Of a stretch of 64,000 nucleotides of DNA, positions 37,720 through 47,351 are shown piece after piece. The stretch's first letter is position 1. Every line of letters starts with the position of its first letter. A program made the translations under genes and the position numbers. This DNA is from Companilactobacillus allii. Its GTDB lineage: Bacteria > Bacillota > Bacilli > Lactobacillales > Lactobacillaceae. The DNA lies in assembly GCF_001971585.1 (NCBI RefSeq), contig NZ_CP019323.1:62001-126000 (forward strand), given 5' to 3'. The notes under the pieces are model-generated. The model made no database searches, was not told the DNA's origin, and saw nothing but the letters and a program-made list of their open reading frames with translations.

Positions 37720-37828
37720 ATCTAAAGGAGTGTAGCTGGACTGAAAGCGAATATCACAACTATATCCGGTAACAAAATAACCTAGTTTATTTAGTACACA
37801 CTGTCATCATGGCAATGTGCTTTTTTTA
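37720..37828 (+). ncRNA. yybP-ykoY manganese riboswitch
   Basis: Contains AAAGGAGTGTAGCTG near the 5' side and CTGTCATCATGGCA near the 3' side, the two conserved loops of this family, followed by GTGC and TTTTTTT as a terminator. The downstream P-type ATPase is a known partner (compare L. lactis yoaB). Known function: Mn2+ binding prevents the terminator and switches on expression. Confidence 0.85.
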
Positions 37829-37861
37829 ACCCTAATTTTACAAATTTTGAGGAGGAAAAAA

Positions 37862-40525
37862 TTGAAAAAGAAATTTTTTCAAATGGGATTAAGTGAATTA
37901 CAGGAACAAAATAATATTGAGGACTTCAAACAAGGTTTAACTGACGAGGATGCCGGACAGCGGCTCATAAAAGACGGCCCTAATAAATTAGAGGCACATA
38001 AAACATCAAAATGGAAAATATTCTTTAGACAATTCAAGAGTATGATCATTTACGTTTTGATTGCTTCAACTTTAATTACCCTACTTATGGGACACTATTC
38101 TGATTCAGTGATTATTGGTTTAGTGGTCATTATCAATGCATTAATAGGATACTACCAAGAAACTAACGCTTCAGATGCACTTGAAAAAATAAAAAATATG
38201 CTATCGACCAACGCTACTGTTTATCGTGAAGGTCAAAGAAAAGACGTTCCCGCTACTGAGCTTGTTGTTGGTGATCTAGTCTTTCTTGAAGCCGGTGACA
38301 ACGTACCAGCTGATTTAAGAATAGTAGATTCTGATAATTTAAGAATTCAGGAATCAGCATTGACTGGTGAAGCTAACTCAGTTGAAAAGACCGTCGATGC
38401 TATTGAAGAAGAAGCTGTATCATTAGCTGATCAAACAAATATGGCATTCGCATCTACCTCTGTAACAAACGGTAGTGGTACCGGACTAGTCGTAGCTACT
38501 GGTTCAGATACTGAAATTGGTAAAATATCTACAAGTGTCAGCTCTGTAAAAGAACGTAAAACACCATTAATGCAAATAATAGATAAATTAGGAACCAACA
38601 CTTCTTACTTTATCGTAGCGGCTTCAATTGCTATTTTCATCATTGGGTTGATTTTTGATACTTACTCAGTATCCGTTCTTGCCTTAGCCGTTGTTGCTAT
38701 GATGGTTGGTGCCATTCCCGAAGGATTACCTGCCACTACATCTGTAATTTTGGCTAAAGGTGTTAGTGATATGGCCAAAAATCAAAATACAATTGTTAAA
38801 ACCCTTCCAGCAGTTGAAACACTTGGATCTGTAGATGTGGTTGCAACTGATAAAACTGGTACATTAACACAAAATGAAATGACTGTTACCGACATAATGA
38901 TTGGTAACACGGAATATCAAGTAAGTGGTACAGGATATCGTCCAGATGGTCAAATAACCAAAAACGGTCAGCCAGTTGAAATAGATGATAAGTTAGAATT
39001 ATTCTTAGAGGCTGGATTTGAGGCCAATGATACTGAATTAACAAAAGAAAATGGACAATGGATAATTAATGGTGAACCTACTGATGGTGCATTTTTAACT
39101 CTATATCATAAAGTTCATCCCTACGGAAACGAACCTAAATATGAAGAATTAGACATTTTACCATTTGATTCAGAATTCAGATATATGGCCAAGCTAGTCA
39201 AAGATAAAGATGATAATAGAACACTCTTTGTTAAAGGCTCTCCTGACAAACTGTTAGAGATGGCCAAAAAGAATGACCCTAAGTTTGATTTTGACATGTG
39301 GTTTGAAAGAGTCAAACGATTCTCTGAAGACGGAAAACGTGTTATTGCTGTTGGATACGAAAACGAAAAGAAAACAACTAACGAGATAACTCATGATATC
39401 ATCACCGATGGTATCAATTTCTTAGGACTGGTTGCTATTATCGACCCACCTAGAGAAGAAGTTATTGAGGCTCTTAAGGTTATGAATACTGCCGGTGTGG
39501 ATGTAAAAATGATAACTGGTGACAATGCGATTATCGCCAAGTCGATCGGTAAACAATTAGGTTTAGCAGATGAGATTCACGCTATCACTGGATTGGAATG
39601 GGATAAATTAACCGATGAAGAAAAAGTTGAAGCAGCCAATGAGAACCAAGTATTCGCTCGTACAACACCAAGTAACAAAATTGAGATTATAGAAGCTCTC
39701 CAAAAAAGCAATAAAGTTACTGCCATGACTGGTGATGGCGTAAATGATGCCCCTGCTTTAAAACGAGCCGATATTGGTGTTGCCATGGGTATAAAAGGTA
39801 CTGACGTAGCTAAAGACTCTGCAGATATGATTCTAACTGACGATAACTTTGCAACTATTTCTACTGCTATCCGTGAAGGTAGAAGAATTTTTGATAACAT
39901 TAAAAAGAGTATCTTGTATTTATTACCTATCTCCTTTTCTGAAGGTTTAATAGTTGCCTACGCAATCCTTACTAAAAACGATATTCCACTACATCCCACA
40001 CAGCTTTTGTGGATCAATATGGTTTCAGCTATAACGATTCAGTTTGCATTGATATTTGAACCTGCCGAAGATGGAATTATGAACCGAGCACCACGAAAGA
40101 CTGGTGCTAAATTCATGAATCGACATGATATATTCCAAATGGCTTACGTTGCAATGTTAATAGCTGGAGTTAGTTTGGTTATTGATGCTTGGATGATCCA
40201 AAGTGGTTTCAGTACTGTTATTGCTAGTACAACAATGGTAAACGTCTTGGTAGTCGGCAAAATTTTCTACTTATTTAATATTCGAACACCAAAACTCGCT
40301 CTATCAAAAGAACTATTCTCCAATATCTATGTCTTCATCTTTGTTGGATTAATGTTGATTTTACAATTAATATTAACTTATGTACCATTCATGCAAGACA
40401 TCTTCCATACAGGTCCAATAGGACTCAAGGAATGGGGATTAGCAGTTATCGGTGGTATCATAGTTCTATCAGTCGCCGAGCTTGATAAAATCATTCGTAT
40501 TTTACATAACAAGAAAAAAGCATAA
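37862..40525 (+). CDS. P-type cation ATPase, probable Mn2+/Ca2+ exporter
   Basis: An 887-residue P2-type ATPase. It has LTGEANSVEK (A-domain TGE), the PEGLP motif of helix M4 (GAIPEGLPAT), the phosphorylation site DKTGTLTQNEM, KGSPDKLLEM in the N-domain, and MTGDGVNDAPAL. Six C-terminal helices complete it. The start is TTG at 37862, with GAGGAGG 7 nt upstream; an earlier ATG lies in the terminator stem and is rejected. The Mn2+ riboswitch makes manganese export the best role; calcium is the family's general alternative. Confidence 0.92.
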   Translation: MKKKFFQMGLSELQEQNNIEDFKQGLTDEDAGQRLIKDGPNKLEAHKTSKWKIFFRQFKSMIIYVLIASTLITLLMGHYSDSVIIGLVVIINALIGYYQETNASDALEKIKNMLSTNATVYREGQRKDVPATELVVGDLVFLEAGDNVPADLRIVDSDNLRIQESALTGEANSVEKTVDAIEEEAVSLADQTNMAFASTSVTNGSGTGLVVATGSDTEIGKISTSVSSVKERKTPLMQIIDKLGTNTSYFIVAASIAIFIIGLIFDTYSVSVLALAVVAMMVGAIPEGLPATTSVILAKGVSDMAKNQNTIVKTLPAVETLGSVDVVATDKTGTLTQNEMTVTDIMIGNTEYQVSGTGYRPDGQITKNGQPVEIDDKLELFLEAGFEANDTELTKENGQWIINGEPTDGAFLTLYHKVHPYGNEPKYEELDILPFDSEFRYMAKLVKDKDDNRTLFVKGSPDKLLEMAKKNDPKFDFDMWFERVKRFSEDGKRVIAVGYENEKKTTNEITHDIITDGINFLGLVAIIDPPREEVIEALKVMNTAGVDVKMITGDNAIIAKSIGKQLGLADEIHAITGLEWDKLTDEEKVEAANENQVFARTTPSNKIEIIEALQKSNKVTAMTGDGVNDAPALKRADIGVAMGIKGTDVAKDSADMILTDDNFATISTAIREGRRIFDNIKKSILYLLPISFSEGLIVAYAILTKNDIPLHPTQLLWINMVSAITIQFALIFEPAEDGIMNRAPRKTGAKFMNRHDIFQMAYVAMLIAGVSLVIDAWMIQSGFSTVIASTTMVNVLVVGKIFYLFNIRTPKLALSKELFSNIYVFIFVGLMLILQLILTYVPFMQDIFHTGPIGLKEWGLAVIGGIIVLSVAELDKIIRILHNKKKA

Positions 40526-40536
40526 AAAATTTACTT

Positions 40537-40584
40537 CAAAGAACCCTCTAGTTTGGATGTTTGTTCAAGCTAGAGGGTTCTTTA
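40537..40584. terminator. Terminator after the P-type ATPase gene
   Basis: Stem AAGAACCCTCTAG / CTAGAGGGTTCTT with a loop of about 20 nt, followed by TTATG. Confidence 0.85.
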
Positions 40585-40667
40585 TGTTAAAAATCCATTT
40601 GACTATAACGTTAGGGTATAGTTTAAAATTAAATAATACTTAAAAAAGTGAAAAGAAGGGATTTAGA

Positions 40668-42094
40668 ATGTCACATCCTAGTAAAAAATTTAACAATGTA
40701 AAAGAATGGCTCGGAGTCCCTTACGGCACTGCAAAGCGCTTTCAAAAAGCACAAATTGTTCCTTTTGAATCCAAATATGATTACAGTCAAAGTGGACCAG
40801 CCTCAATACAATTTACAGATCCCGCTTTTTTAACCTCAGACAAAGGTGAAAGTGAAGACTGCTTAAATCTTAATATTTGGGATCCAGATAATTCCCACGA
40901 AAAATTACCAGTTGTGGTCTATATTCACGGTGGTGGTTGGACTTATGGTTCCAATTCTCAAGATACATCAGACTTATCTGGATTAGTGGCCAGTGGTAAG
41001 GCCATCGGTGTTTCCATCAATTACCGTCTTGGACCCTTGGTTGGCTTGAGTTATCCCAATATGGTGGAAAGTTCAAGGATGCTAGTAATCTAGGTTTGCA
41101 AGACATCGTCTTAGCTTTGAAATGGATTAATCAGTATATTGATCTCTTTGGAGGAGATTCTAATCGTGTCACCCTTACAGGTCATAGTGCTGGCTCTTTC
41201 TCATTGTTAACACTTTTGGCTGTGCCTGAAGCTGACGGATTATACAATAAATTGGCAGCATTCTCCGGCTATGCAGCACGTTATATTCCAGCCTGGTGGG
41301 CTGAAGAACTAACACATAAAGTTTTAGAAAAACTAGAACTTACTTCACCGGAACAATTATTAACCATTGATAACAAATTATTGATTGATACAGTTAATCA
41401 AGCGTTACCAACTGATGTTTTGAAACGTGGTAATTTAAATACCAATTCAATTGGAATTGTCGATGACGAATTTTTGCCAAATGGAGTTTTGAAAGCAAAT
41501 CCCGCTGACATTATTAAAGGTGGACAGCATAAAGATATTGATTTAATAATAACTTCAACAACGGACGAAGCAAGTTGGTATGCTGCTAACATTCCGGATA
41601 ACGTCGACCCTAAAACAATTGAAGCTGTGATTGATGAAATGATTTATGATTGCCATATACCACGTAAACAAGCTGAAGATATTGCTTTACATTGTGGAGC
41701 TGGAAAAGAGCAACCACTTAATGTCAGAACCAGATTCTATACAGATTATAATTTCACTTTACCAGCTATCCGTGAAGCACATGATCATGCTAAAGCTGGT
41801 GGACGTGTTTATCAACTAAGCGTTGGACCAGTTGAAGGTTCCCCAGCTTATCATGGTACAGATATGTACGGTATTGTCGGACAAGCTGCACCTAATGCTA
41901 GTCAAGAGCAACTCAAACGCGATAGTTTTATTAGTCAAACATTGCTTAACTTTGCGACTGATCACTACGAAAAGTTATGGTCACCTACGACGGCAGATAA
42001 ATTAATTATCAAAGATATTGGACAAAGACCTTATAACGGAATTGAACATGCAAAATTGGTACTAGAACTATTTAAAGACATCTCTCGTCCATAA
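40668..42094 (+). pseudogene. Carboxylesterase type B (PnbA-like), disrupted by a 1-nt deletion
   Basis: The first frame encodes residues 1 to about 124 (MSHPSKKFNNVKEW..., oxyanion motif HGGGWTYG, NYRLGPL) and stops at 41093. The rest, with the nucleophile in GGDSNRVTLTGHSAGS, is in the next frame from about 41040 to 42094. Adding one G in CCCTTGGTTGG (41034-41044) restores GPLGWLELSQYGGKF, as expected for the family, and a 475-residue protein. So it is either a recent pseudogene or a sequencing error. The substrate of the ancestral enzyme is unknown. GAAGGG precedes the ATG. Confidence 0.88.
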
Positions 42095-42103
42095 TAAAAC
42101 TCA

Positions 42104-42130
42104 TAAAAAGGTGATCAAACACCTTTTTTA
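42104..42130 (+). terminator. Terminator between esterase and MFS gene
   Basis: Stem AAAAAGGTG-atcaaa-CACCTTTTTT. Some read-through to the MFS gene is possible because its start is 38 nt further on. Confidence 0.82.
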
Positions 42131-42167
42131 ATTTGGCTAAAATAGATTTCAAAAAGAGGAACAAACT

Positions 42168-43337
42168 TTGACAAAGAAATTTTCATTTTTTTCAAAAGAT
42201 ATTATTTGTGTTATGTTAGCAACATTTTTTTATCAATTTAGTATTCAATCAGTTAATCCACTAATCAATGGGTATGCACGTAATTTAGGGATAAGTAGTG
42301 CTTTTGCGGGCATCATTGTAGGAATTATGAGTATTACTTCAATGTTTTTAAGACCCTTTGCTGGAAATTTAACCGATCGAGTTTCTAAATATCATTTAGC
42401 GCTAATCGGTGGTAGCCTGTGTGCGATTAGTGACTTTGGTTACCTTTTTGCTTTCAACGCAACTTGGTTATTGACCTTTAGAATCATCAACGGTTTAGGT
42501 TTCGTTTTATGTACTGTTTGCCTTGCAACATGGATGGCATTTTTAGTTCCACGCCAGCACCTTGGTGCAGCAATGGGGTACTATGGATTGTTAAACGCCC
42601 TCGCGATGGCAATTGCCCCTGCTCTAGCAATAAGTATCTATAAACTTATGGGGTATAAATTTATTATAGTGCTTGCAGCCTTGAGTGCTATAGCTATGGT
42701 AGTTGTCATTCAATTTATCCACAATCGTGCAAAACCTTCAGTTGAATCAATGAAGGACCAACATTTTAAGATTATTCAGCGTGATGCACTACCAGTAGCA
42801 ATAATTTTTTCTTTGTTATCTATTCCTTACTTCGTTACCCAAGCCGACATTGTTATATACGTTCAAGAACGTCATTTGAATATTAACGTAAGTCTATTCT
42901 TTTTATGTTATTCGCTTGTTTTGATTGTTATTCGGATTATATTAAAAAATTATTTTGATACTATTCCATTTGGTATTTGGTTTTCTATCTGTATAACTGC
43001 AACAATTGGTTATATACTTCTTTTATCAATTATGCGAAATAACTTTGAAATGATATTAGCAGCTGGCTTAATGGCACTCGGCTTTGGAGTTATGGTTTCT
43101 GTCTCCCAATCAACCTCACTATTATTAGCTCCCCTAGAAGAACAAGGCCTTGCCAATGCTACTTATTATTTGGGAAGCGACATCGGCATGTCACTGGGAC
43201 CAATCATCGGTGGAATCTTACCAACTATTTTTCCACTTAGATTCTTTTATCCATTAATGTTAATTATTATTCCTTTAACTGTAATTCTATATTTATGTAA
43301 TCGACATAAACTAAATTCCGCAGTTCAATATAATTAA
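42168..43337 (+). CDS. MFS transporter
   Basis: A 389-residue transporter with 12 predicted membrane helices. The loop 2-3 motif is GNLTDRVSKYHLALIGG, a variant of the MFS GxxxDRxGRR motif. The start is TTG with AGAGGA upstream. The substrate cannot be told from the sequence; it is most like small drug/metabolite exporters (DHA1-like). It is downstream of the broken esterase on the same strand and may have been its functional partner. A strong bidirectional terminator follows. Confidence 0.88.
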   Translation: MTKKFSFFSKDIICVMLATFFYQFSIQSVNPLINGYARNLGISSAFAGIIVGIMSITSMFLRPFAGNLTDRVSKYHLALIGGSLCAISDFGYLFAFNATWLLTFRIINGLGFVLCTVCLATWMAFLVPRQHLGAAMGYYGLLNALAMAIAPALAISIYKLMGYKFIIVLAALSAIAMVVVIQFIHNRAKPSVESMKDQHFKIIQRDALPVAIIFSLLSIPYFVTQADIVIYVQERHLNINVSLFFLCYSLVLIVIRIILKNYFDTIPFGIWFSICITATIGYILLLSIMRNNFEMILAAGLMALGFGVMVSVSQSTSLLLAPLEEQGLANATYYLGSDIGMSLGPIIGGILPTIFPLRFFYPLMLIIIPLTVILYLCNRHKLNSAVQYN

Positions 43338-43386
43338 AAAAAGTCCTCTACTATTAGATTTTGAATCTAACAGTAGAGGACTTTTT
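43335..43386. terminator. Bidirectional terminator between MFS gene and response regulator gene
   Basis: Long stem AAAGTCCTCTACT(A)TTAGATT / AATCTAACAGTAGAGGACTTT with A and T runs outside. Confidence 0.9.
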
Positions 43387-43453
43387 AAGTCTATGTATTG
43401 AATTACTTTTGAACTGTTTAACCTGATAACCTAGTAAATAGTTCAGATTGTTT

Positions 43454-44188
43454 TTATTCCACAGAAACTAATGGATAATCGTTATTTAAAATATATCCAA
43501 ATCCCCTTACGGTTTTAATCCACTGTGGTTCCTGCGGATTCTTTTCTAATTTATCCCGTAAATGACTAATGTGAATATCGATCGTACGAGTTGAGCCAGC
43601 ATTATCATAACCCCAAACTCCAGCTATCAACTGGTCTCTACTTAACACCTGTCCTCTATGTTGCATTAAATACCACAAAATACTGAATTCTTTAGGTGTC
43701 AATCCCAAATCATTGCCTGATTGTGAAACGCGATAATGTTTCAAATCAATTGATAAGTCATGACATTTAACAGTTGTATTAGTGTCTCTAGATAATTGTT
43801 TTCTAGCTTCATTAACAGCAAACTTATCATATACCCAAAACAGTTGTTTAAATTTAGCAATCAATTCTGGATATTCTAGGGGTGCAACAAGATATGAATC
43901 AACATTTATATCATAAAATAATTTACGTTCGTTTCTTTTTTTTATTGGAGACAACACAATAATAGGACCATCAACTTTGTTTCGAATCTTTTCCAATATT
44001 TCTAATGATGTTTGTAAATCAGTTGTAGCTAGATCCCAGATGAGTCCTGATACATTATTGTTATCCACCATTTCAACAGTTTTTTGCGGTGATGTCATAT
44101 TATGTATGAACCACCCCTGACTGTTGCAGTAACTATTCATTTCTATAAATAATGGTAAATTTTTGCTTAATAGCACCAATGGTCGCAT
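43454..44188 (-). CDS. OmpR/PhoB-family response regulator with atypical receiver
   Basis: A 244-residue regulator. The C-terminal winged helix is canonical (LTPKEFSILWYLMQHRGQVLSRDQL, DIHISHLRDKLE, IKTVRGFGYIL; ~145-238). The receiver is degenerate: the N-terminal acidic pair is missing (VLLSKNLP), the likely phosphoacceptor is D52 in GLIWDLATT, and the conserved Lys is replaced by Ala (YLVAPLEY). No histidine kinase gene is adjacent. It is divergent from pstS, suggesting control of phosphate uptake. It could work as an unphosphorylated or protein-gated regulator; this is inference. Confidence 0.88.
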   Translation of the reverse strand: MRPLVLLSKNLPLFIEMNSYCNSQGWFIHNMTSPQKTVEMVDNNNVSGLIWDLATTDLQTSLEILEKIRNKVDGPIIVLSPIKKRNERKLFYDINVDSYLVAPLEYPELIAKFKQLFWVYDKFAVNEARKQLSRDTNTTVKCHDLSIDLKHYRVSQSGNDLGLTPKEFSILWYLMQHRGQVLSRDQLIAGVWGYDNAGSTRTIDIHISHLRDKLEKNPQEPQWIKTVRGFGYILNNDYPLVSVE

Positions 44189-44465
44189 CTATCCAAACTT
44201 CCTTCCAGTCATCTGTATTGCAATGATTGTCATCTATCACGACTGACATTACCACTATGGATAGAATTACAAGAACAGATAAGTGGTTTCGCCGTATTTA
44301 CAACCTTGCTAATTGATTATAACTTAATAACACATTATCGTAATCTATTTTGCGTAATTTGAATATTGTAATTTGATATAGACCAATACAAATTGAATAA
44401 TTGATTTTTAAGAAAAAAATTAACAACCAAACTTATATGCTTGAACAAATAAATAAATTCAACAT

Positions 44466-44503
44466 TTACACAATTTTTACAAAAGACAAACAAGAATTAT
44501 ACA
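44466..44503 (+). promoter_or_regulatory. pstS promoter with Pho-box-like direct repeat
   Basis: TTACACAATTTTTACA (44466-44481) contains two TTTACA-type repeats 11 bp apart (44465 and 44476). The second serves as -35; TATACA at 44498-44503 is the -10 with 16-nt spacing. The same arrangement precedes phnD. The remainder of the 368-nt gap is AT-rich with no gene seen. Confidence 0.72.
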
Positions 44504-44556
44504 TTAACAAGTTATATTTTTAGTAAGTACTAAATATTGTTAACAAGGGGTTAATT

Positions 44557-45456
44557 ATGAAGAAGAAAAATATCATTTCTGCAATTATCTTATTCGGTGC
44601 TTTCATTGCCGTGTTAGCTGGTTGTAGTAACAGTAGCAAGAGTAGTAGCAGTACAAGTTCAGCAGACTCTAGTGCTTCTGGTAAAGTTACAGTTGTTGGT
44701 TCAACCGCTCTACAACCATTGGTTGAAAAAGCAGCAAGCAATTTCCAAAAGGACAATAGTAAGATCAACGTTACAGTGCAAGGTGGCGGTTCCGGTACTG
44801 GTTTAAGCCAAGTCCAAGATGGTTCAGTTTCAATCGGTAATTCAGATATCTTCGCAGAATCAAAAGATGGAATTGATGCTAAGAAGTTAGTTGATCACAA
44901 GGTTGCAGTTGTCGGTATGGCACCAGTTGTCAATAAAGAAACCGGTGTTAAGAACTTAACTATGGAACAACTAAAAAATATCTTCACTGGTAAAATCACA
45001 AACTGGAAAGATGTTGGCGGTAAAGATCAAGAAATTACAGTTGTTAACCGTGCCGAAGGTAGTGGTACACGTGCTACTTTTGAAGATGCCGTACTAGGCG
45101 GAAGCAAAGCGGTTAAATCACAAGAACAAGACTCAAATGGTACTGTTCAAAAAATTGTTTCAAGCACACCTGGTGCTATAAGTTACTTAGCATTCTCATA
45201 CTTAAACGACAAAGTTCAAGCTGTCTCAATCAATGACATTAAACCTACAGATAAGAATGTTGAAACAAGTGACTGGCCTATATGGTCATATGAACATATG
45301 TATACAAAAGGTGATGCCAAAGGTGCAACAGCTAAATTCTTGAAATACATGGACTCAAGTGCAGTTCAAAAAGAATTAGTTGGTAAGATGGGATACATTA
45401 GTATTCATGATATGAAAGTTCAAAAAGACGCCAAAGGTAATGTTTCTAACAAGTAA
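44557..45456 (+). CDS. pstS: Phosphate ABC transporter, substrate-binding lipoprotein
   Basis: Extracellular phosphate-binding protein, 299 residues. The signal peptide ends in lipobox LAGCSN (Cys 22), followed by a Ser-rich linker. Binding-site motifs include VGSTALQPLVE, GGGSGTGLSQV and NRAEGSGTRATF. AAGGGG precedes the ATG. It is the first gene of pstSCAB. Confidence 0.97.
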   Translation: MKKKNIISAIILFGAFIAVLAGCSNSSKSSSSTSSADSSASGKVTVVGSTALQPLVEKAASNFQKDNSKINVTVQGGGSGTGLSQVQDGSVSIGNSDIFAESKDGIDAKKLVDHKVAVVGMAPVVNKETGVKNLTMEQLKNIFTGKITNWKDVGGKDQEITVVNRAEGSGTRATFEDAVLGGSKAVKSQEQDSNGTVQKIVSSTPGAISYLAFSYLNDKVQAVSINDIKPTDKNVETSDWPIWSYEHMYTKGDAKGATAKFLKYMDSSAVQKELVGKMGYISIHDMKVQKDAKGNVSNK

Positions 45457-45535
45457 TTCTGAGGGATTTTGACTAGTAGTGTTTTTGACTTGTCGGAATC
45501 TCTTTTTTTATGTCTCAATTTATAGGAGGCTCCAA

Positions 45536-46465
45536 ATGGATGATATTCAAAAAAAATTACAACAAAGTTCAAAAGCCACCAGACAAGAACGTCTAGGTAA
45601 ATCAATTTGTTATACATGTATTGGTTTAATTATTCTTTTGGTTGCATGTATATTGTATTTCATTGCATCAAAAGGAATTGCCACATTTACTAGAGATCAT
45701 GTAAATATTTGGCAATTTTTAACTACATCTAACTGGGAACCAGGAAATCTGGATAGTAAAGGCAGACCCATGATTGGTGCCTTACCAATGATAGTAACCT
45801 CTTTTAGTGTTACTTTACTTGCAGCTTTAGTCGCTACCCCTTTTGCAATTGGAGTGGCAATCTTCATGACCGAAATTTCAGCAAGAAATGGTGCCAAGTT
45901 CCTACAACCAGTTATTGAATTATTGGTAGGTATTCCTTCTGTTGTCTATGGATTTATCGGACTTTCATTGATAGTCCCATTCATAAGAAACATATTTGGA
46001 GGTACTGGATTTGGTATATTATCAGGAACACTAGTCCTTTTTGTCATGGTATTACCAACCATTACTTCATTGACCGTTGATAGTTTAAAGTCAGTTCCCA
46101 TGCACTATCGTCAAGCATCTTTAGCACTTGGAGCTACAAGATGGCAGACTATTTACAAAGTTATTCTTAGAGCTGCAACACCTGGAATACTCACTGCCAT
46201 TATTTTTGGTATGGCACGTGCCTTTGGTGAAGCTCTAGCAGTTCAAATGGTTATTGGTAATGCACTTTTGATGCCAAAAAATTTAGTATCACCAGCTTCT
46301 ACTTTGACAAGTAAATTAACAACCGATATTGGTAATACTGTAATGGGTACTCTTCCAAATGATGCCTTATGGTCACTTGCCTTGATTCTTTTATTAATGT
46401 CTTTAATTTTCAACATGATCGTTAGATTCTTAGGAAAGAGAGGTAACATAAAAAATGCATCCTAA
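45536..46465 (+). CDS. pstC: Phosphate ABC transporter permease PstC
   Basis: Membrane subunit of the high-affinity phosphate importer, 309 residues from MDDIQKKLQQSSK. Six membrane helices are predicted, with the EAA-type loop (YRQASLALGATRWQTIYKVIL). AGGAGG lies 7 nt before this ATG; a longer frame through the pstS-pstC gap is rejected. The C-terminus overlaps pstA by 11 nt. It pairs with PstA in the membrane. Confidence 0.97.
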   Translation: MDDIQKKLQQSSKATRQERLGKSICYTCIGLIILLVACILYFIASKGIATFTRDHVNIWQFLTTSNWEPGNLDSKGRPMIGALPMIVTSFSVTLLAALVATPFAIGVAIFMTEISARNGAKFLQPVIELLVGIPSVVYGFIGLSLIVPFIRNIFGGTGFGILSGTLVLFVMVLPTITSLTVDSLKSVPMHYRQASLALGATRWQTIYKVILRAATPGILTAIIFGMARAFGEALAVQMVIGNALLMPKNLVSPASTLTSKLTTDIGNTVMGTLPNDALWSLALILLLMSLIFNMIVRFLGKRGNIKNAS

Positions 46466-47342
46466 ACGTACAGACAAAATTGCAACCGGAATTATCTATT
46501 GCCTAGTCGCTATGGTAATTATGATACTGATTTTCTTACTGGGATATATTTTAATTAACGGTGTTCCCGATATTTCTTGGCACTTTTTAACTTCCCAAGC
46601 ACAATCCTTTAGTGCCGGTGGTGGTATTCGTGATCAATTATTTAACTCGATTTACTTGTTAATTTTAACTTTAATTATTTCGTTTCCAATCGCTATTGGA
46701 GCTGGTATCTATTTAGCTGAATATGCCAAAGATAACTGGATAACCGATATAATTCGTACTTCAATTGAAGTTCTAAGTTCATTACCTTCTGTTGTTGTTG
46801 GATTATTTGGATATTTACTACTGGTAAATCAGTTTCACTTCGGATTTTCTATTTTATCCGGTGCCATTGCCTTAACCTTTTTCAATCTCCCACTATTAAC
46901 TAGGAATATTGAAGAATCTCTTAACGCTGTACCAAATCTTCAAAAAGAAGCTGGAATCTCGCTAGGATTATCTGAATGGAAAACAATTACAAAAATCATC
47001 ATACCTGAAGCTCTACCAGGTATTTTAACAGGTGTCATTCTTAGTTCTGGTAGAGTCTTCGGTGAAGCCGCTGCTTTAATTTACACAGCCGGTCAAAGTG
47101 CACCAGAAGTTTCTTACACTAATTGGAATATTTTTAGTGCTAGTAGTTTTTTAAACCCCATGAGACCAGCTGAAACATTGGCAGTTCATATTTGGAAAGT
47201 TAACACTGAATCAGTGACCCCTGATGCCCATATAATCTCAGCTGGATCATCTGCTGTCTTGATCATAGTGATTTTGCTCTTCAATCTGAGTGCCAGATTC
47301 ATTGGTAATCGAATCTATAAAAAAATAACGGCTGCAAAGTGA
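46455..47342 (+). CDS. pstA: Phosphate ABC transporter permease PstA
   Basis: Second permease subunit, 295 residues, six helices. It has the EAA-type loop (LQKEAGISLGLSEWKTITKIIIPEALPG) and SSLPSVVVGLFGY. The overlap with pstC implies coupled translation. A hydrophobic C-terminal helix ends in RIYKKITAAK. It is followed 10 nt later by pstB. Confidence 0.97.
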   Translation: MHPKRTDKIATGIIYCLVAMVIMILIFLLGYILINGVPDISWHFLTSQAQSFSAGGGIRDQLFNSIYLLILTLIISFPIAIGAGIYLAEYAKDNWITDIIRTSIEVLSSLPSVVVGLFGYLLLVNQFHFGFSILSGAIALTFFNLPLLTRNIEESLNAVPNLQKEAGISLGLSEWKTITKIIIPEALPGILTGVILSSGRVFGEAAALIYTAGQSAPEVSYTNWNIFSASSFLNPMRPAETLAVHIWKVNTESVTPDAHIISAGSSAVLIIVILLFNLSARFIGNRIYKKITAAK

Positions 47343-47351
47343 GATGATATT

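Noticed and set aside
37742-37756. A cre site (TGAAAGCGAATATC) before the P-type ATPase
   Set aside because: The last conserved positions do not fit, and the sequence is part of the riboswitch.
40620-40667. An independent gene start for the second esterase fragment at 41096
   Set aside because: That ATG-less region continues the esterase homology upstream into the other frame, and there is no ribosome site; a frameshift is the simpler explanation.
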